NCBI GenBank assembly: GCA_037042185.1
Contig: JAXQJY010000021.1
Coordinates: 248,001-312,000 of the forward strand
DNA: 64,000 bases
Source: Sordariomycetes sp. S80-01Y
Lineage: Eukaryota; Ascomycota; Sordariomycetes
Direction of reading: 5' to 3'
Below, piece by piece: positions 27,901 to 37,571 of the stretch; position 1 is the stretch's first letter; each line of letters opens with the position of its first letter. The position numbers were made by a program, and so were the translations under genes. The notes below the pieces were generated by a model. That model saw nothing but the letters and a program-made list of their open reading frames with translations, ran no database searches and was not told the origin of the DNA.

Positions 27901-28185
27901 TTCTGAGCGGAGAGCAGGGTGCTCTTCCTCTGGGGGCTCCCGCGGGGGGTGGACAATGACTGGGCTGGGCGAGCTCGGGGATGTTGACCAAGAGGCGGAT
28001 GAAGTTGGTCTTGAGGGCGTGCGTATGGGGTTAACGGTGGTGATTGGAATTGGTGCTTCGCCCTGAAGCGTCTTCTCGTAACGGATGGACACCAAGTTGA
28101 TATCGTCGCGGAAGGATGGCATACGGACTGGCGGGCGAGCCGTGATGCGTGTGCTCCGAGCCCTATGGACTGTGGGCATCGCCAT
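24966..28185 (-). CDS. TBC-domain Rab GTPase-activating protein
   Basis: Expected to speed GTP hydrolysis by a Rab GTPase in membrane traffic. Two exons, 28185-26519 and 26460-24966, give 1053 aa; the 58-nt intron starts GTATGC and ends TTACAG, joining EDEQDP to PRDQLGAS. The first 700 residues are mostly disordered, Ser/Pro rich, with several basic Ser motifs, then a DRYGFIKEPP segment and a charged helical stretch (about 690-750). The TBC domain covers about 770-970 with the two catalytic fingers present: Arg827 in IDLDVPRTI and Gln864 in YVQGM (usually YCQGM). The end is lysine rich (HVQGKKKA). Which Rab it serves cannot be told; fission-yeast or yeast class was not resolved. Met1 and Met3 are both possible starts. 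The next gene upstream, on the same strand, carries a DIL domain, a class also tied to vesicle transport. Confidence 0.93.
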
Positions 28186-29889
28186 GGAGGGCAGATCCAG
28201 GAGGGTTGTAGCTTCTGGTGAAGATTATGGCTTCCTTTGTCTGAGTATAAAAGCTGCTGCTCGATCGCAAGCCCTGTTGTGCTTCGAGGTGGAAACGATC
28301 GTGTAAGTGGGCTCAGCCACTACTAGTACTTGAGATAAGTCGACCCCTTCACCTCTTCTCAGAGTGGCCAGAAAAGATCGAATCGCCCGAGGATATTTCT
28401 CAGATAGGAGGGTCTTGCTAAGAACAATGCCCGCGGGTGCTCTTTTTTTGTAGTCGTGGAATCGTCAGTCGCTAAGGCGCAGAGAATCCAGGCACAACGC
28501 AAGGGGTTCGTCAACACGGCTGGAGACGCAGGTACGGCAGAAGGCAAAAAAGCAAGGATCGTGAAGAAGGTGACGATGAATCGAGGTGATGAGAAATCTC
28601 TTAAGGTACCGACCTAAGTTCGCAAGAAGAGGCTTCAGTCGAGCTGAGCGGGCAGGTGCGCTACCTACATGTAAGGGAAGGACAACCCAGTCGACGACCG
28701 CTCGCTCTACTCCGAGTCGTGAGGTACCCCCAGGTGCTACCTACTGTGCCTACGCGAGGTCTGTCCACATATCATCTGCCACATCACCACAAAAGCCACT
28801 GCACACTTCACATTTACTGGGGAACTTGTTGTCTGCCAGACGTGCTGAGGCCCGAGGTAGAAAACAACTGGGAGAGCTGCCCCGGCCCATTGGCAGCCCT
28901 TCACCGCACAAACGCATCCGCACCCAACGACACGACGCACGAATCAGGCTGTAGCACGGCGCTCAACGCAAGGGAGACCGCTAGTCTAGCCCGGCTGCCG
29001 GGATTCTTCCGCACAGAAGGAGAAGGAGAATAAGCAGCCAGGTGCCTACGTACGGGGTACGATGACAGCCCATTCCGGCGGATCTCGTGATGAGACAGAA
29101 CGCTGCAAGGTACCCGTGCTGTCTACGGTGCGAGGGTGTGGTGGCTGGGCTGGTGGGTTATTGTTCGTCGAGTTGAATAGGTGCAGCAGACTGTTTGCTT
29201 TTGACGGCGGGAGGGTGTGCTGGGCGCAGACCGCAGTCGCCTGTAGGCACCAAACCCACCTACCATCACGCATCGTCCGAAAGGGAAGCCTCTCCTTGCC
29301 GAAAAAAGAAAGCTCCTGGTCAATTGTGACCAAACAGGTATTACTCAGGTCTGTCGCGCCGTGTTTGGCGGAATCGTGCATCAGGAGCCCCAGGAGCCCT
29401 CTTGACGTGGCACGCCAGCGCATCGTGACAACCACCAGGGGCATCTGGCCTTTGACTGGATACCGTAGGTAGCCGCCAGTCCAATGATGTATTTTTTGCT
29501 TTTCTTTGTCCGCTCTTCTAGAGTTCATGCTATCTCCAGATAGTCTTGGGACCCTACCGAGAGAAAGAATGCTGCCCTTAGTGTGACGATCAGAGGAATT
29601 CACCGCCACTACTCAAATGAAGACGCCATCAAATCATCCTTCATTCCTCAAGTCGATGCATTCACCGCTTGAACTGAAATATGTATGCTATCTCTCGATG
29701 AATAGATTTGCCCCGGGAGCGCAATGCAGTTTGATAGCTTGCAGTGCTTCCGCCAGCCTTACTGCAACGCCACGTCCCGGTCCCTTGCAGCGTGCGTGGC
29801 AGCACCTCTTCTTGATTGAGGTGGCGCTGCACGTTTGCTTTTGCAAGGGTGCGGTTGCACCCTCCTTCTTCTCCTACCGAGCACTCAGC
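28186..29889. other. Intergenic region upstream of the Rab GAP gene
   Basis: About 1.7 kb between the Rab GAP start and the stop of the DIL-ankyrin gene, both on the minus strand. Short frames on both strands show no family features. Likely the Rab GAP promoter. Confidence 0.55.
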
Positions 29890-32497
29890 TCAAACTTCTT
29901 CATTCTCCCAGTCCTTCTCCTCAAACATTGGTTCCTTGCGCACACCGCTGACCTCTAGCTTCTCGAGGAACTCAGGCGGCACCGTCGGTATGTACTTTCG
30001 TTCGCGCTCTCGATTGACCCCACCAAAGCCCGCGCCATACGACACCAGCATGTCTGTGACCGAGGGTAGCGTAAAGGGCAGCATAAGTGCTGGGTCGAGG
30101 AGGAGGTGTTCAGGGGCATCCTCTTCGTCAGACTCCTCTGGGTCGTTGTAGCCAGGTGTGTTTGCTACGCTGCCTGGTGTATCTTGCGCATTGCCGTTTG
30201 ATGTGTTCCCCTTGACCGGTGTGGCTGGTGCGCTGTCGGGCATGGGCGAGGCGTGCCTACTGCGTCGGCGGTCGCGCTTGATGGCTGCTTCTTGCTGGAT
30301 TGCCAACAGATATTTCATTGCGCTCTTTGGAAGCCCCTTCTCACCGACTTCGGGTCTGTAGTGTGTCGCGGCGTGGATGAGCTGCTGTGGTGTCAGCCGC
30401 TTGAGCTGCTGGAGCGTGCCCACCAGAGCCTCAAGATCATCAGCGCCCAGGGAGGAGAAGCACTGCAGCCACTGCAGCAGCTGGATCACAGGCGCAAGGT
30501 GTTGCCTCGCCGCGTCAGCCGTTGTCTCCCCGGAAGACTTCGTTTCTCCGGCCTCGTAATGCTCAGCTTGCCGGTTGTTAGTCCTGGCCCAGTCCTCCAG
30601 TATTGATATATTCATGCGGATTTGCATCGCCTTTGTCCTTGCCAAGTACTTCCGGTTCGACATGATTCTGTTGAACAGCTCGGCTCCAATCCAGTAAATA
30701 AGCTGCGAAATGATCTGCGACGTAATTACTGAGTGAATGTCGTACAAGTCGAGTACGAATAACGTGGACGACAGCAGCGATGTCACGTTGCGCGGCGCCG
30801 GTTTGGCCCTTTGCTTCGGCGAGGGCGGGCGGAAGCGCTTCTCCATCGGCTCCTCCTTTACTGTGGTCTTCCGCTTGAAGAGCTTCCATTCGTTCTGGAA
30901 GGTGATGTCCTCGAAGCCGGGGATGATCTCATGGTCGAGCATGGCGGCGTCCAGCACCTTGTCCAAGCGTCGTTCCGCGTCTCGAACTATGAGGATGAAT
31001 ATCTCGTTAATCAACTCAGCCAAATGCGCCTGAAATTCAGAGGTCGCTTCGACCAGCCCGGCGTCCTTCTTCAGATAGTGTAGCAACAAGGTCGCGTTGG
31101 AAATCCAGAATGCCAGTATCGTCATATCCCACTGGCATCTCTCCACTACGTCGTTGATGCGGTCCATTGCGGAAAGCAACAATCGTTCCAATAGTTCAGC
31201 GCTCGAGTGGTAATGGGCGTATCGCGCGCTAAGGAAAATCATATTCGCGGGGACGGGCTTTTGGGTCGGCGATCGTTGGGGTGTCATGTTGGTGATGATG
31301 ATGTCGAGTATTCGGTCAAGCTCGTGCTCTTGGAAGACGAACATCTGGTCGTGTAGGCATCGGCTCCAGTCAAACTCTTGCAGTCCCTCCTCGAGTTCGT
31401 CTTCCTGCTCCTGTGATCATTAGCGAAACAGCTACTACTGGGAATCGTAGCAGACGCACCTCTGGCTGATCATCCATGCCAACGTTGCCCAGATCAACCT
31501 CAAGGTCCCGCGCACTTTCCATCATCAACCGCCGTCTTGCTTCCATCTCGGCCATCTCTTCCTCGAACCTATCTTGGCCGAAGCCGGGATTGTAGAAGTC
31601 GTCCCCCATACCCGCATTGCCTATACTGTAGCCATTGCTGTTCAGGTAGTAGGACATGTCGCTATCGGGGGGGACGAAATCAAAGGCCGTCCGCCCAGAC
31701 GAGGTCTTCTGATCCGAGGACGCGCCGCGGTCTAGGAGAAGCTTCGCTATCCCCTTATGCCGGTTCGTCATTGCCCACATCAGCGCGCTCCACTGATTTC
31801 GGTCTTGCTTGTCGACGTCCGCACCCGCATCGATCAGCGCTTTCACCACGCTCTCGTGACCCTGGCCCCAGTTAGCAGATTGTTCGTCCGAGCAGCGGAC
31901 ATGTGTCTCACAAAGCAGCTGGCGTATATCAACGGCGGCGTCCCGTCTTCGTCTGAGGCATTGAGATCTATGAAGTTCTTTGCCTCGCCGTCCAGCAACC
32001 TGCCAACTCGTTCGACATCGCCATTACTTGCGGCCATATGCAGAGCCCTCTGGAGCATTTCTTTCTTCTCCGATTCGGAAAGCTTCTCGTTGTCGAGAAT
32101 CGCCTGCTCATCTTCAAGATCGGGCCCAGACAGGTGATTCGCTTGCGCGGCTAGCATCTCCATTAACCTTGCATCGCTGTCCTTGGGTGTCTTGCCGAGG
32201 TCGTGCTCGTACTCGTCATCGTTCAATGATAGATTGCCAAAGTTCAGAGGTTTTGCCAGTGCTGGCGTCGTGAGGAATTGCGACTCCCCTAACCACCACT
32301 CGTCAGCATTTCCCGGTCCCCGTCTTGCAAGTTGTTGACCCACCTTGCCAGCCATCGTACATCTCTGTCTCGCGAACATACTCCTCCTTCGGCGCATGTC
32401 TTCGATCGTCGAGTGTTCGAGGGAGATCAGAAGGCAGTTGCTGGGGGCGAGGCTGCTGCTCGCCGCCGCTGTCGCTCTCGTTGGCCCCAAGGTCCAT
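29890..32497 (-). CDS. DIL and ankyrin domain protein
   Basis: Four exons, 32497-32344, 32288-31912, 31861-31460 and 31410-29890, give 817 aa. Donors are GTGGGT, GTGAGA and GTGCGT; the second intron has a CTGCTAAC branch point. After an acidic amino end, ankyrin-type repeats occupy about 145-260 (ALHMAASNGDVERVGRLL; DEDGTPPLIYASCF then GHESVVKALIDAGADVD; WSALMWAMTNRHKGIAKLLL). Residues about 360-690 form a dilute (DIL) domain like the cargo-binding tail of class V myosins (YHSSAELLERLL, WDMTILAFWISNATLLLHYL, QLIYWIGAELFNRIMSNRKYL). There is no motor domain, matching the fungal 'DIL and ankyrin domain-containing protein' family, whose role is poorly known. The tail is acidic with RRSRHASP. A function in actin- or Rab-linked transport is inference from the DIL domain. 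Confidence 0.92.
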
Positions 32498-32924
32498 GGT
32501 GGGAGGAGGGGCAGAGCCAGATGGCCTGGCTCATGAAATGGCTCGCTCGATCGTCGCTCGTGGTATTGTCAAGGTCGAGACAGCGAGGCAATGAGTGCTT
32601 CGTGGTCCGTCTGGACTACTACAGGTCGCTGGCTGTTCCCTGTAGTCGAGGTGGGAGATGGATCGTCGATAGCTAGCCAAGTTACCTAAGGTGTAGCGAG
32701 AGGTCGAGGGCTTGGGCACATGCCGTGGATGGACCCGCTTACGTCAGGAGTCAATATCTCGGGGCTCGGAGGGAGTGTATCAGGCATCCTCTTTTCATGC
32801 TTCGCCCTCGGAGAAAGTTGTCCCAAAACGACATTCAGGTTGAAAATCACACTCTCGATCAATATGGACCCTCGTTGTTTTGCTACATTTCCGGCATTGC
32901 GCAGACAAAACTACATTGCGCATC
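32498..32924. other. Short spacer, probable promoter of the DIL-ankyrin gene
   Basis: 427 bp between the DIL-ankyrin start and the allantoicase stop, both on the minus strand. No gene or clear site seen. Confidence 0.5.
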
Positions 32925-34052
32925 TCACGCGACCCGCTTCCCAAATGCCCTGACGCGCTTGATTCCACCGTCTGGAATCATGATGAGCTTGATGTGCGTC
33001 AAGGCCTTTTCCTTCTGAGAGCTCTCAAATTCGTGCTCTGCATCCGGACCCGTTTTGTTCGGCGCGACGACCTCTGTCCAACCCTCCGCATCGGCACCAG
33101 GCTCGCCCTCGCCCTTCCACTCGATGCCTTGAAGGGCGACCTTTTGGGGGAAGTTACCTCTGAAGTGAGCTGTGTCCACGACAAACTTCTGCACGTATCC
33201 CGGAGCGCCTAGTCGGACAATCGTCCAGTCAACGTGGTCCTTGCCTCTTGAGCGTGCGGTCTCCCATCCATCGCCCATATCCTTGCCACGGCCCGGCAGC
33301 AGGAGGTTGTCCTTGGTACCAAAGTGCTGGTCGCTGCACGATACGGCAACAGCGCCATTCTGAGCAGCAGCCAAGTCGAGAATGGCTTCTTTGTCATCAG
33401 GGAAGACAGGCACCGCATGGCCGAACAACCTGAAGCGCGCAATGCCGCCGTCGGGGTACATGTTCAAGCGCACGTGAGTGTAGCGCTTCTGCGTGGGTTC
33501 GTTCAGCTTCCAGCCAAACCGCTGGGAAGGCCCACCTTCCTGCACGCCCAGGATCGTCTCCCACTTGCCTCTGGATCCCTTCCACGACACGACTTCCTCA
33601 TCGTTGTCGCTGAAGCAGCCCTCGACGGACACAGCAGGCGCATGGTTCCCGGAGAAGGCAAAGGTGTCGACCTCGACTCCCTCAACCGTGCCGGAAGCTA
33701 CTCCGAGACGGACAACCACCCAGTCAAACGGCTCCTGGTTGTGACGCCTGGTCTCCCACCCATCGTACCAGGCACCGGTAAAAACCATTTTGCCTGGTTG
33801 GCGGATAGGAGCCTTGGGGTTGATCAGGTTTGAGGCCTCAGCAAACCATTGGTCCGAGAAGGCAAGGACCTTTCCGCCGAGCGTCTCAGATACCAGGTCT
33901 GACGGTGTCAACACAATTTCAGGGGCAAGGGCCTGCGCGGGTGACTTACCGATGCAGCTGGACCGGAAAGTCTTGTCAATGTCGTCCGAAGGGATGGGGG
34001 TCACCTTCGTGGCGTCGAGCTTGTACTCGATCTCATCTGCAATGGACGCCAT
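32925..34052 (-). CDS. alc-1: Allantoicase
   Basis: Hydrolyses allantoate to ureidoglycolate and urea in purine breakdown (EC 3.5.3.4). Exons 34052-33950 and 33898-32925 give 358 aa, close to the usual size. Two homologous jelly-roll halves are visible, each with the pattern ...DGWET(R/A)RxxxxxxDWxxVRLG... (DGWETRRHNQEPFDWVVVRLG and DGWETARSRGKDHVDWTIVRLG), each followed by THxxLxMxPDGGIxRxRxFG. The 51-nt intron (donor GTAAGT, end GTCAG) joins SSCI to DLVSETLGGKVL. Its length is a multiple of three and it contains no stop, so the unspliced message would encode 375 aa with a 17-residue insert. The symbol follows Neurospora usage. Nitrogen-regulated expression is likely, given the GATA sites upstream. 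Confidence 0.97.
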   Translation of the reverse strand: MASIADEIEYKLDATKVTPIPSDDIDKTFRSSCIGKSPAQALAPEIVLTPSDLVSETLGGKVLAFSDQWFAEASNLINPKAPIRQPGKMVFTGAWYDGWETRRHNQEPFDWVVVRLGVASGTVEGVEVDTFAFSGNHAPAVSVEGCFSDNDEEVVSWKGSRGKWETILGVQEGGPSQRFGWKLNEPTQKRYTHVRLNMYPDGGIARFRLFGHAVPVFPDDKEAILDLAAAQNGAVAVSCSDQHFGTKDNLLLPGRGKDMGDGWETARSRGKDHVDWTIVRLGAPGYVQKFVVDTAHFRGNFPQKVALQGIEWKGEGEPGADAEGWTEVVAPNKTGPDAEHEFESSQKEKALTHIKLIMIPDGGIKRVRAFGKRVA

Positions 34053-34742
34053 CTTAGCTTGATTGGTTGAGTTTGCAGGTACAGTTCAATAGAATTGCTT
34101 TTTCTGAAGTGCAGTCGATGAGATTATCTTCAACAAATGGCCGCAGTCGAAGGAGGAGGTGGTGGTGGACGCTTCGGCTCGGAACCGGCCGATGGCCATC
34201 CAGCGGGAGCTTGTCGAAGCCTATTTCGGAGCTCCACTGAGCAACACATTTCATAGTCGTCTGTGTAGCATGATTGGTATGATATTGCCAGCCTCCATCT
34301 TCCCGGGCCTCTTTTTTTCTGCTCTTGGACAATGCCCAGCCGCCAGACTACACGCGTACGTGCCCTGAGGATACCCCGCTGCCCGCCATGACCCCGCGCT
34401 CATGAGGGCTGGCATCGTTGCGTGAGGGCTACTGGCTACCTTACCCTGCCGGCATGTCCCTCTAGATCATAGGTAGTAACCCAGTGCTAAAAATGAACAT
34501 TCTGCTCCAGCGGACTTTCGCATCCACAGCGACAGTTCACAATGAACTTCCGTAATTTGAACTCAAAAAAGTACCCAAGCTCTCGACCTTTTTCGACGGT
34601 CCCGCGGGGCTGTCACAGCCTTGCCCACGTGAAAATACGCCCAGGACCCCGTACCCTAGACTCTGGCCAGCCGACCATCCAGTTGCTCGCTATCTTGGGC
34701 TTGGCTCCCAATAGTCAAGTCTTCCGTTACAGCTGAGCGCAA

Positions 34743-34769
34743 TATCTGTTATACTCTATCTTGGTTATC
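34743..34769 (-). promoter_or_regulatory. Cluster of three GATA sites
   Basis: Three TATC tetramers (GATA on the minus strand) at 34743-34746, 34757-34760 and 34766-34769. GATA factors of the AreA/NIT2 type activate purine-degradation genes in fungi under nitrogen limitation and favour closely spaced GATA pairs. The cluster lies about 690 bp upstream of allantoicase; another TATC occurs near 34116. Confidence 0.5.
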
Positions 34770-34842
34770 TGGAATAGGTTGGCGTGATCACTTTACGTTG
34801 CTTGCATCCTGGCCCGCCCAGCATTAGCATAACCCATCACCT

Positions 34843-34866
34843 GATTGGTCGTTGACGTCAACGTCA
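34843..34866. promoter_or_regulatory. CCAAT box plus CRE-like palindrome
   Basis: ATTGG (inverted CCAAT) at about 34843-34847 is followed by the 12-bp palindrome GTTGACGTCAAC at 34851-34862, whose core TGACGTCA is the classic bZIP (CREB/ATF) site; a second ACGTCA half site overlaps it at 34861-34866. Likely serves the cytochrome b561 gene, and perhaps both divergent genes. Confidence 0.55.
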
Positions 34867-34925
34867 TCGATTTCGGGGTTCTGGGGGTTTAACTCGGCGT
34901 TTCTTGCTCCCTTCTTCTGTCAGCA

Positions 34926-34939
34926 TCTCTATATAGAGA
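34926..34939 (+). promoter_or_regulatory. TATA box within a 14-bp palindrome
   Basis: TCTCTATATAGAGA is a perfect palindrome with a TATATA core, about 230 bp before the cytochrome b561 start codon and about 60 bp downstream of the CRE-like site. Being symmetric, it gives no direction by itself; its position favours the plus-strand gene. Confidence 0.6.
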
Positions 34940-35166
34940 CAGCCCGAAGCTATATCTTCCTACCAGGTGCCTATTCCCTAAAGCTATCGAACCCATAAGT
35001 GGGCTATTACGAAGCTTGCAGTATCAGGGTCAGCCGACAAAGAAAGTGTTGACATTGACAGCCAGTGTTGTCCTTGCTTACCAAACAACCCATTCCTCCC
35101 GTGGTGTACTGTGCTTCCGCAGGCTTGTCCTTGTCCCTTCGGAGAACGCAACATCACGCGGTTACA

Positions 35167-35956
35167 ATGGCGAGCGCAACCGGGATTCCGCAGCATACAC
35201 CAACCGACGACGGTGCGGGCCGTCTCGACCGTAGCGAGTCTGAGCCTCTCCTTGGCCGCCCTGGCGATGCCATCCAAGGCGAGCAGACCTCTATCCTTCG
35301 AAACCTGGTCATCGGTAAGTCTTACTCTGGCCCTCGGGATCACGTCTAACGTTTATGCAGGCACTGCCGTCATCAGCCAGTTCGGCGTCATCCTGCTCTT
35401 CCTTCTAGTATGGATCTCGGTCCTTACTAAGCCCATCATCTTGTTCTCTTACCACCCGCTTTTCCAATCTCTTGCTATACTCACTCTCGTTCAATCGATT
35501 CTCAGCCTGCAGCCAACCCACACAGACTCGCAAAAGCGTACCGGCCAGCAGGTCCATGCCTCCCTCAACCTGCTGGCTTTCCTTTGCTTGGTGGCTGGCG
35601 TCGTGATCATCGAGTACAACAAAATTGCCAGCAATGGCGTGCACTTTCACTCCGTGCATGGATACCTAGGAGTCATTACGAGCATTATCCTGGCAGTGCA
35701 GTATCTCGTTGGCTTTACGATGTGGGCAACCCCTAAGTTGTACGGGGGGGTGGACAACGCGAAGAAGCTCTACAAGTACCATCGGTGGAGTGGTTACGTA
35801 ACCCTGACCCTTTTGCTGGCCACGGTCATTGCGGCAACGAAGACGGATTACAACGAGAACGTGTTGAAACTGAAGCTTTGGGCGACGACACTGCTGTCTG
35901 TGCTGATTCTGGTGGGCGTCTTATCGAGGATCCAGAAACAAAAGCTGGGTATCTGA
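35167..35956 (+). CDS. Cytochrome b561 family transmembrane reductase
   Basis: Six-helix dihaem protein that moves electrons across a membrane, in this family often from cytosolic ascorbate to ferric iron or a radical acceptor. Exons 35167-35314 and 35361-35956 (intron donor GTAAGT, acceptor TGCAG) give 247 aa. Residues 1-48 are a polar cytosolic tail with an acidic dileucine-like SESEPLLG. Four histidines sit where haem ligands are expected: His81 (FSYHPLFQ), His115 (QQVHASLN), His149 (HSVHGYLG) and His190 (YKYHRWSG), one per helix in the core. No DOMON or other fused domain is present. The start is ACA-ATG in a good context. It diverges from allantoicase, with which it shares no obvious pathway. 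The electron acceptor in fungi is not established. Confidence 0.94.
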
Positions 35957-37571
35957 GTGAGAATGAAGATGAAGGTGAAAATGAAGAAGAAGGGATCAGT
36001 TGTGAGTCAGCCAGAGTTGTAGCGGTGCTGGACTAGTTATTGTTTGTTCCTACGCCAGGGGTTCCGTCGCATGGGGTACACATTCAGATGCTTTTGTATT
36101 GCCAGCGCGCAGTACGTACAATTTAGCTGGAGTTTTGTCTGCCACTGCGGCCCGAGATTGTGGAAAGGCCGCCGCAGGGAGAAACAGATATTTAGATTGA
36201 TTCCTTGAATTTGACTTTGCTGCTTTCACCAGCGCTGTCGCACCATGCCGACGCGCCGTCTCGTTGAAGGTTGTGGTTCCGGTGCAGCTACCATTGCAGT
36301 CTTACCGTCATGGAATTGTCAAAACCTCGCCGAAACCCCATCAGAATGAGGCAAAGCCCTTTGCAGGCCGAATATCGATAGTTCTACAAGGTCGAGCCCC
36401 TCAATGTGCTTATTGATGGTCTACTCCAAGTTATGTCCGATACCTTGTCCTCCCCCGTGAGGCTGAAGGTAGATCGAATAATCGGCACTATCGATTTGTC
36501 GCATCGGCGATCCCTCAGTTCTGCGCCATCTCACACACGCGCGCAGCCGCACGCTTGGGGGGAGGAAACAGGAATCGCCTGAAATATCAGGGACCCCACC
36601 TCTGGAAGTGCCGTGGAAAATTCGATGGACGATTTCGATGGCGCGCATGCGTAATCGTGTGCGATCTGGAGGTTAAGGTCCGCGGGGTTCGACAAAGCGC
36701 TGCCTTAGCTACAGTACCTTAATGCTAGGAATACGGATGAGGCAAGTCGGCGGTGGGACACGTGGCTGGGGCGGCGTCACTGGCACCGGCCGTCACATTG
36801 TCAGCCGCCACGACGTCACGCCTTGCTGTTTGAGGGTACGAGGAGGGCGAGTCCTGGGTCCGAGTGTCGCAACGGAAAGGGGATCTGGGACAGCAATGGC
36901 AGACTTGTCCTCGTCACTAGTCAGCACGGCCATTGCTTGCCCTCGCGACTCATGCTGGCTTGCCTGCTGCACGACTAGCTAGAGACAACGAACTCGCAAG
37001 CCGCAGAAGCTGCAGAATCAAGCTGTGGTAGACCTGACTGTCTGATTTGCCTCGTCCAATGATCACACTCTTGCTTTTCCATGAATGAGAACTACGTCAT
37101 TGCGGAGCACGCACCACTATGGAAGGCCCGGCGCGCGTGACAGAAAAGGAGGGACTCTGTTGCAGGCGCTAGCCCCAATATCTTTTCTGTCAGTGGCTTG
37201 GTGGGTCCAGCGATTGCGCCGGGCTGCACCTGCCCTGCAAGTTGACACTCACCGCACTGGAGAATCAACCGCACCATCAGCCCAAACCGCCCGCGCTTGC
37301 TCCCGGACTCACAGTCTTCCAGTCTCGGTCTCCCACGCCCCAAATCCCATCTTCGAGCCCTGCCTCCCAACCAGCCTCATCCCTGAATCATTCTATATGC
37401 ATGTGCCTCTCTGCAGGCAAATGTCCCGCCCCTCTCTTTTCCCTTCGACCTCGAGTGCTTTGATGCGCTAACCGTCCGTCGGGCATGTGGCACCTTGCCA
37501 ACGAGAACGACGTGCCACCACCGCCTACCAAAGGCCTCCAAACACCCTCGAGCCGAAGTTCGAGCTGAGGC
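35957..37571. other. Intergenic region before the second histidine kinase
   Basis: About 1.6 kb. Short frames only, none convincing. From about 37.3 kb the plus strand becomes C/T rich (TCTTCCAGTCTCGGTCTCCC), consistent with a kinase leader. Confidence 0.55.

Larger units (their letters stand above)
34053..35166. other. Divergent promoter region of allantoicase and cytochrome b561
   Basis: About 1.1 kb shared by two divergent genes; no further gene recognised. Contains the regulatory elements listed separately: a GATA cluster nearer the middle, then CCAAT, CRE-like and TATA palindromes towards the cytochrome gene. Confidence 0.6.
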
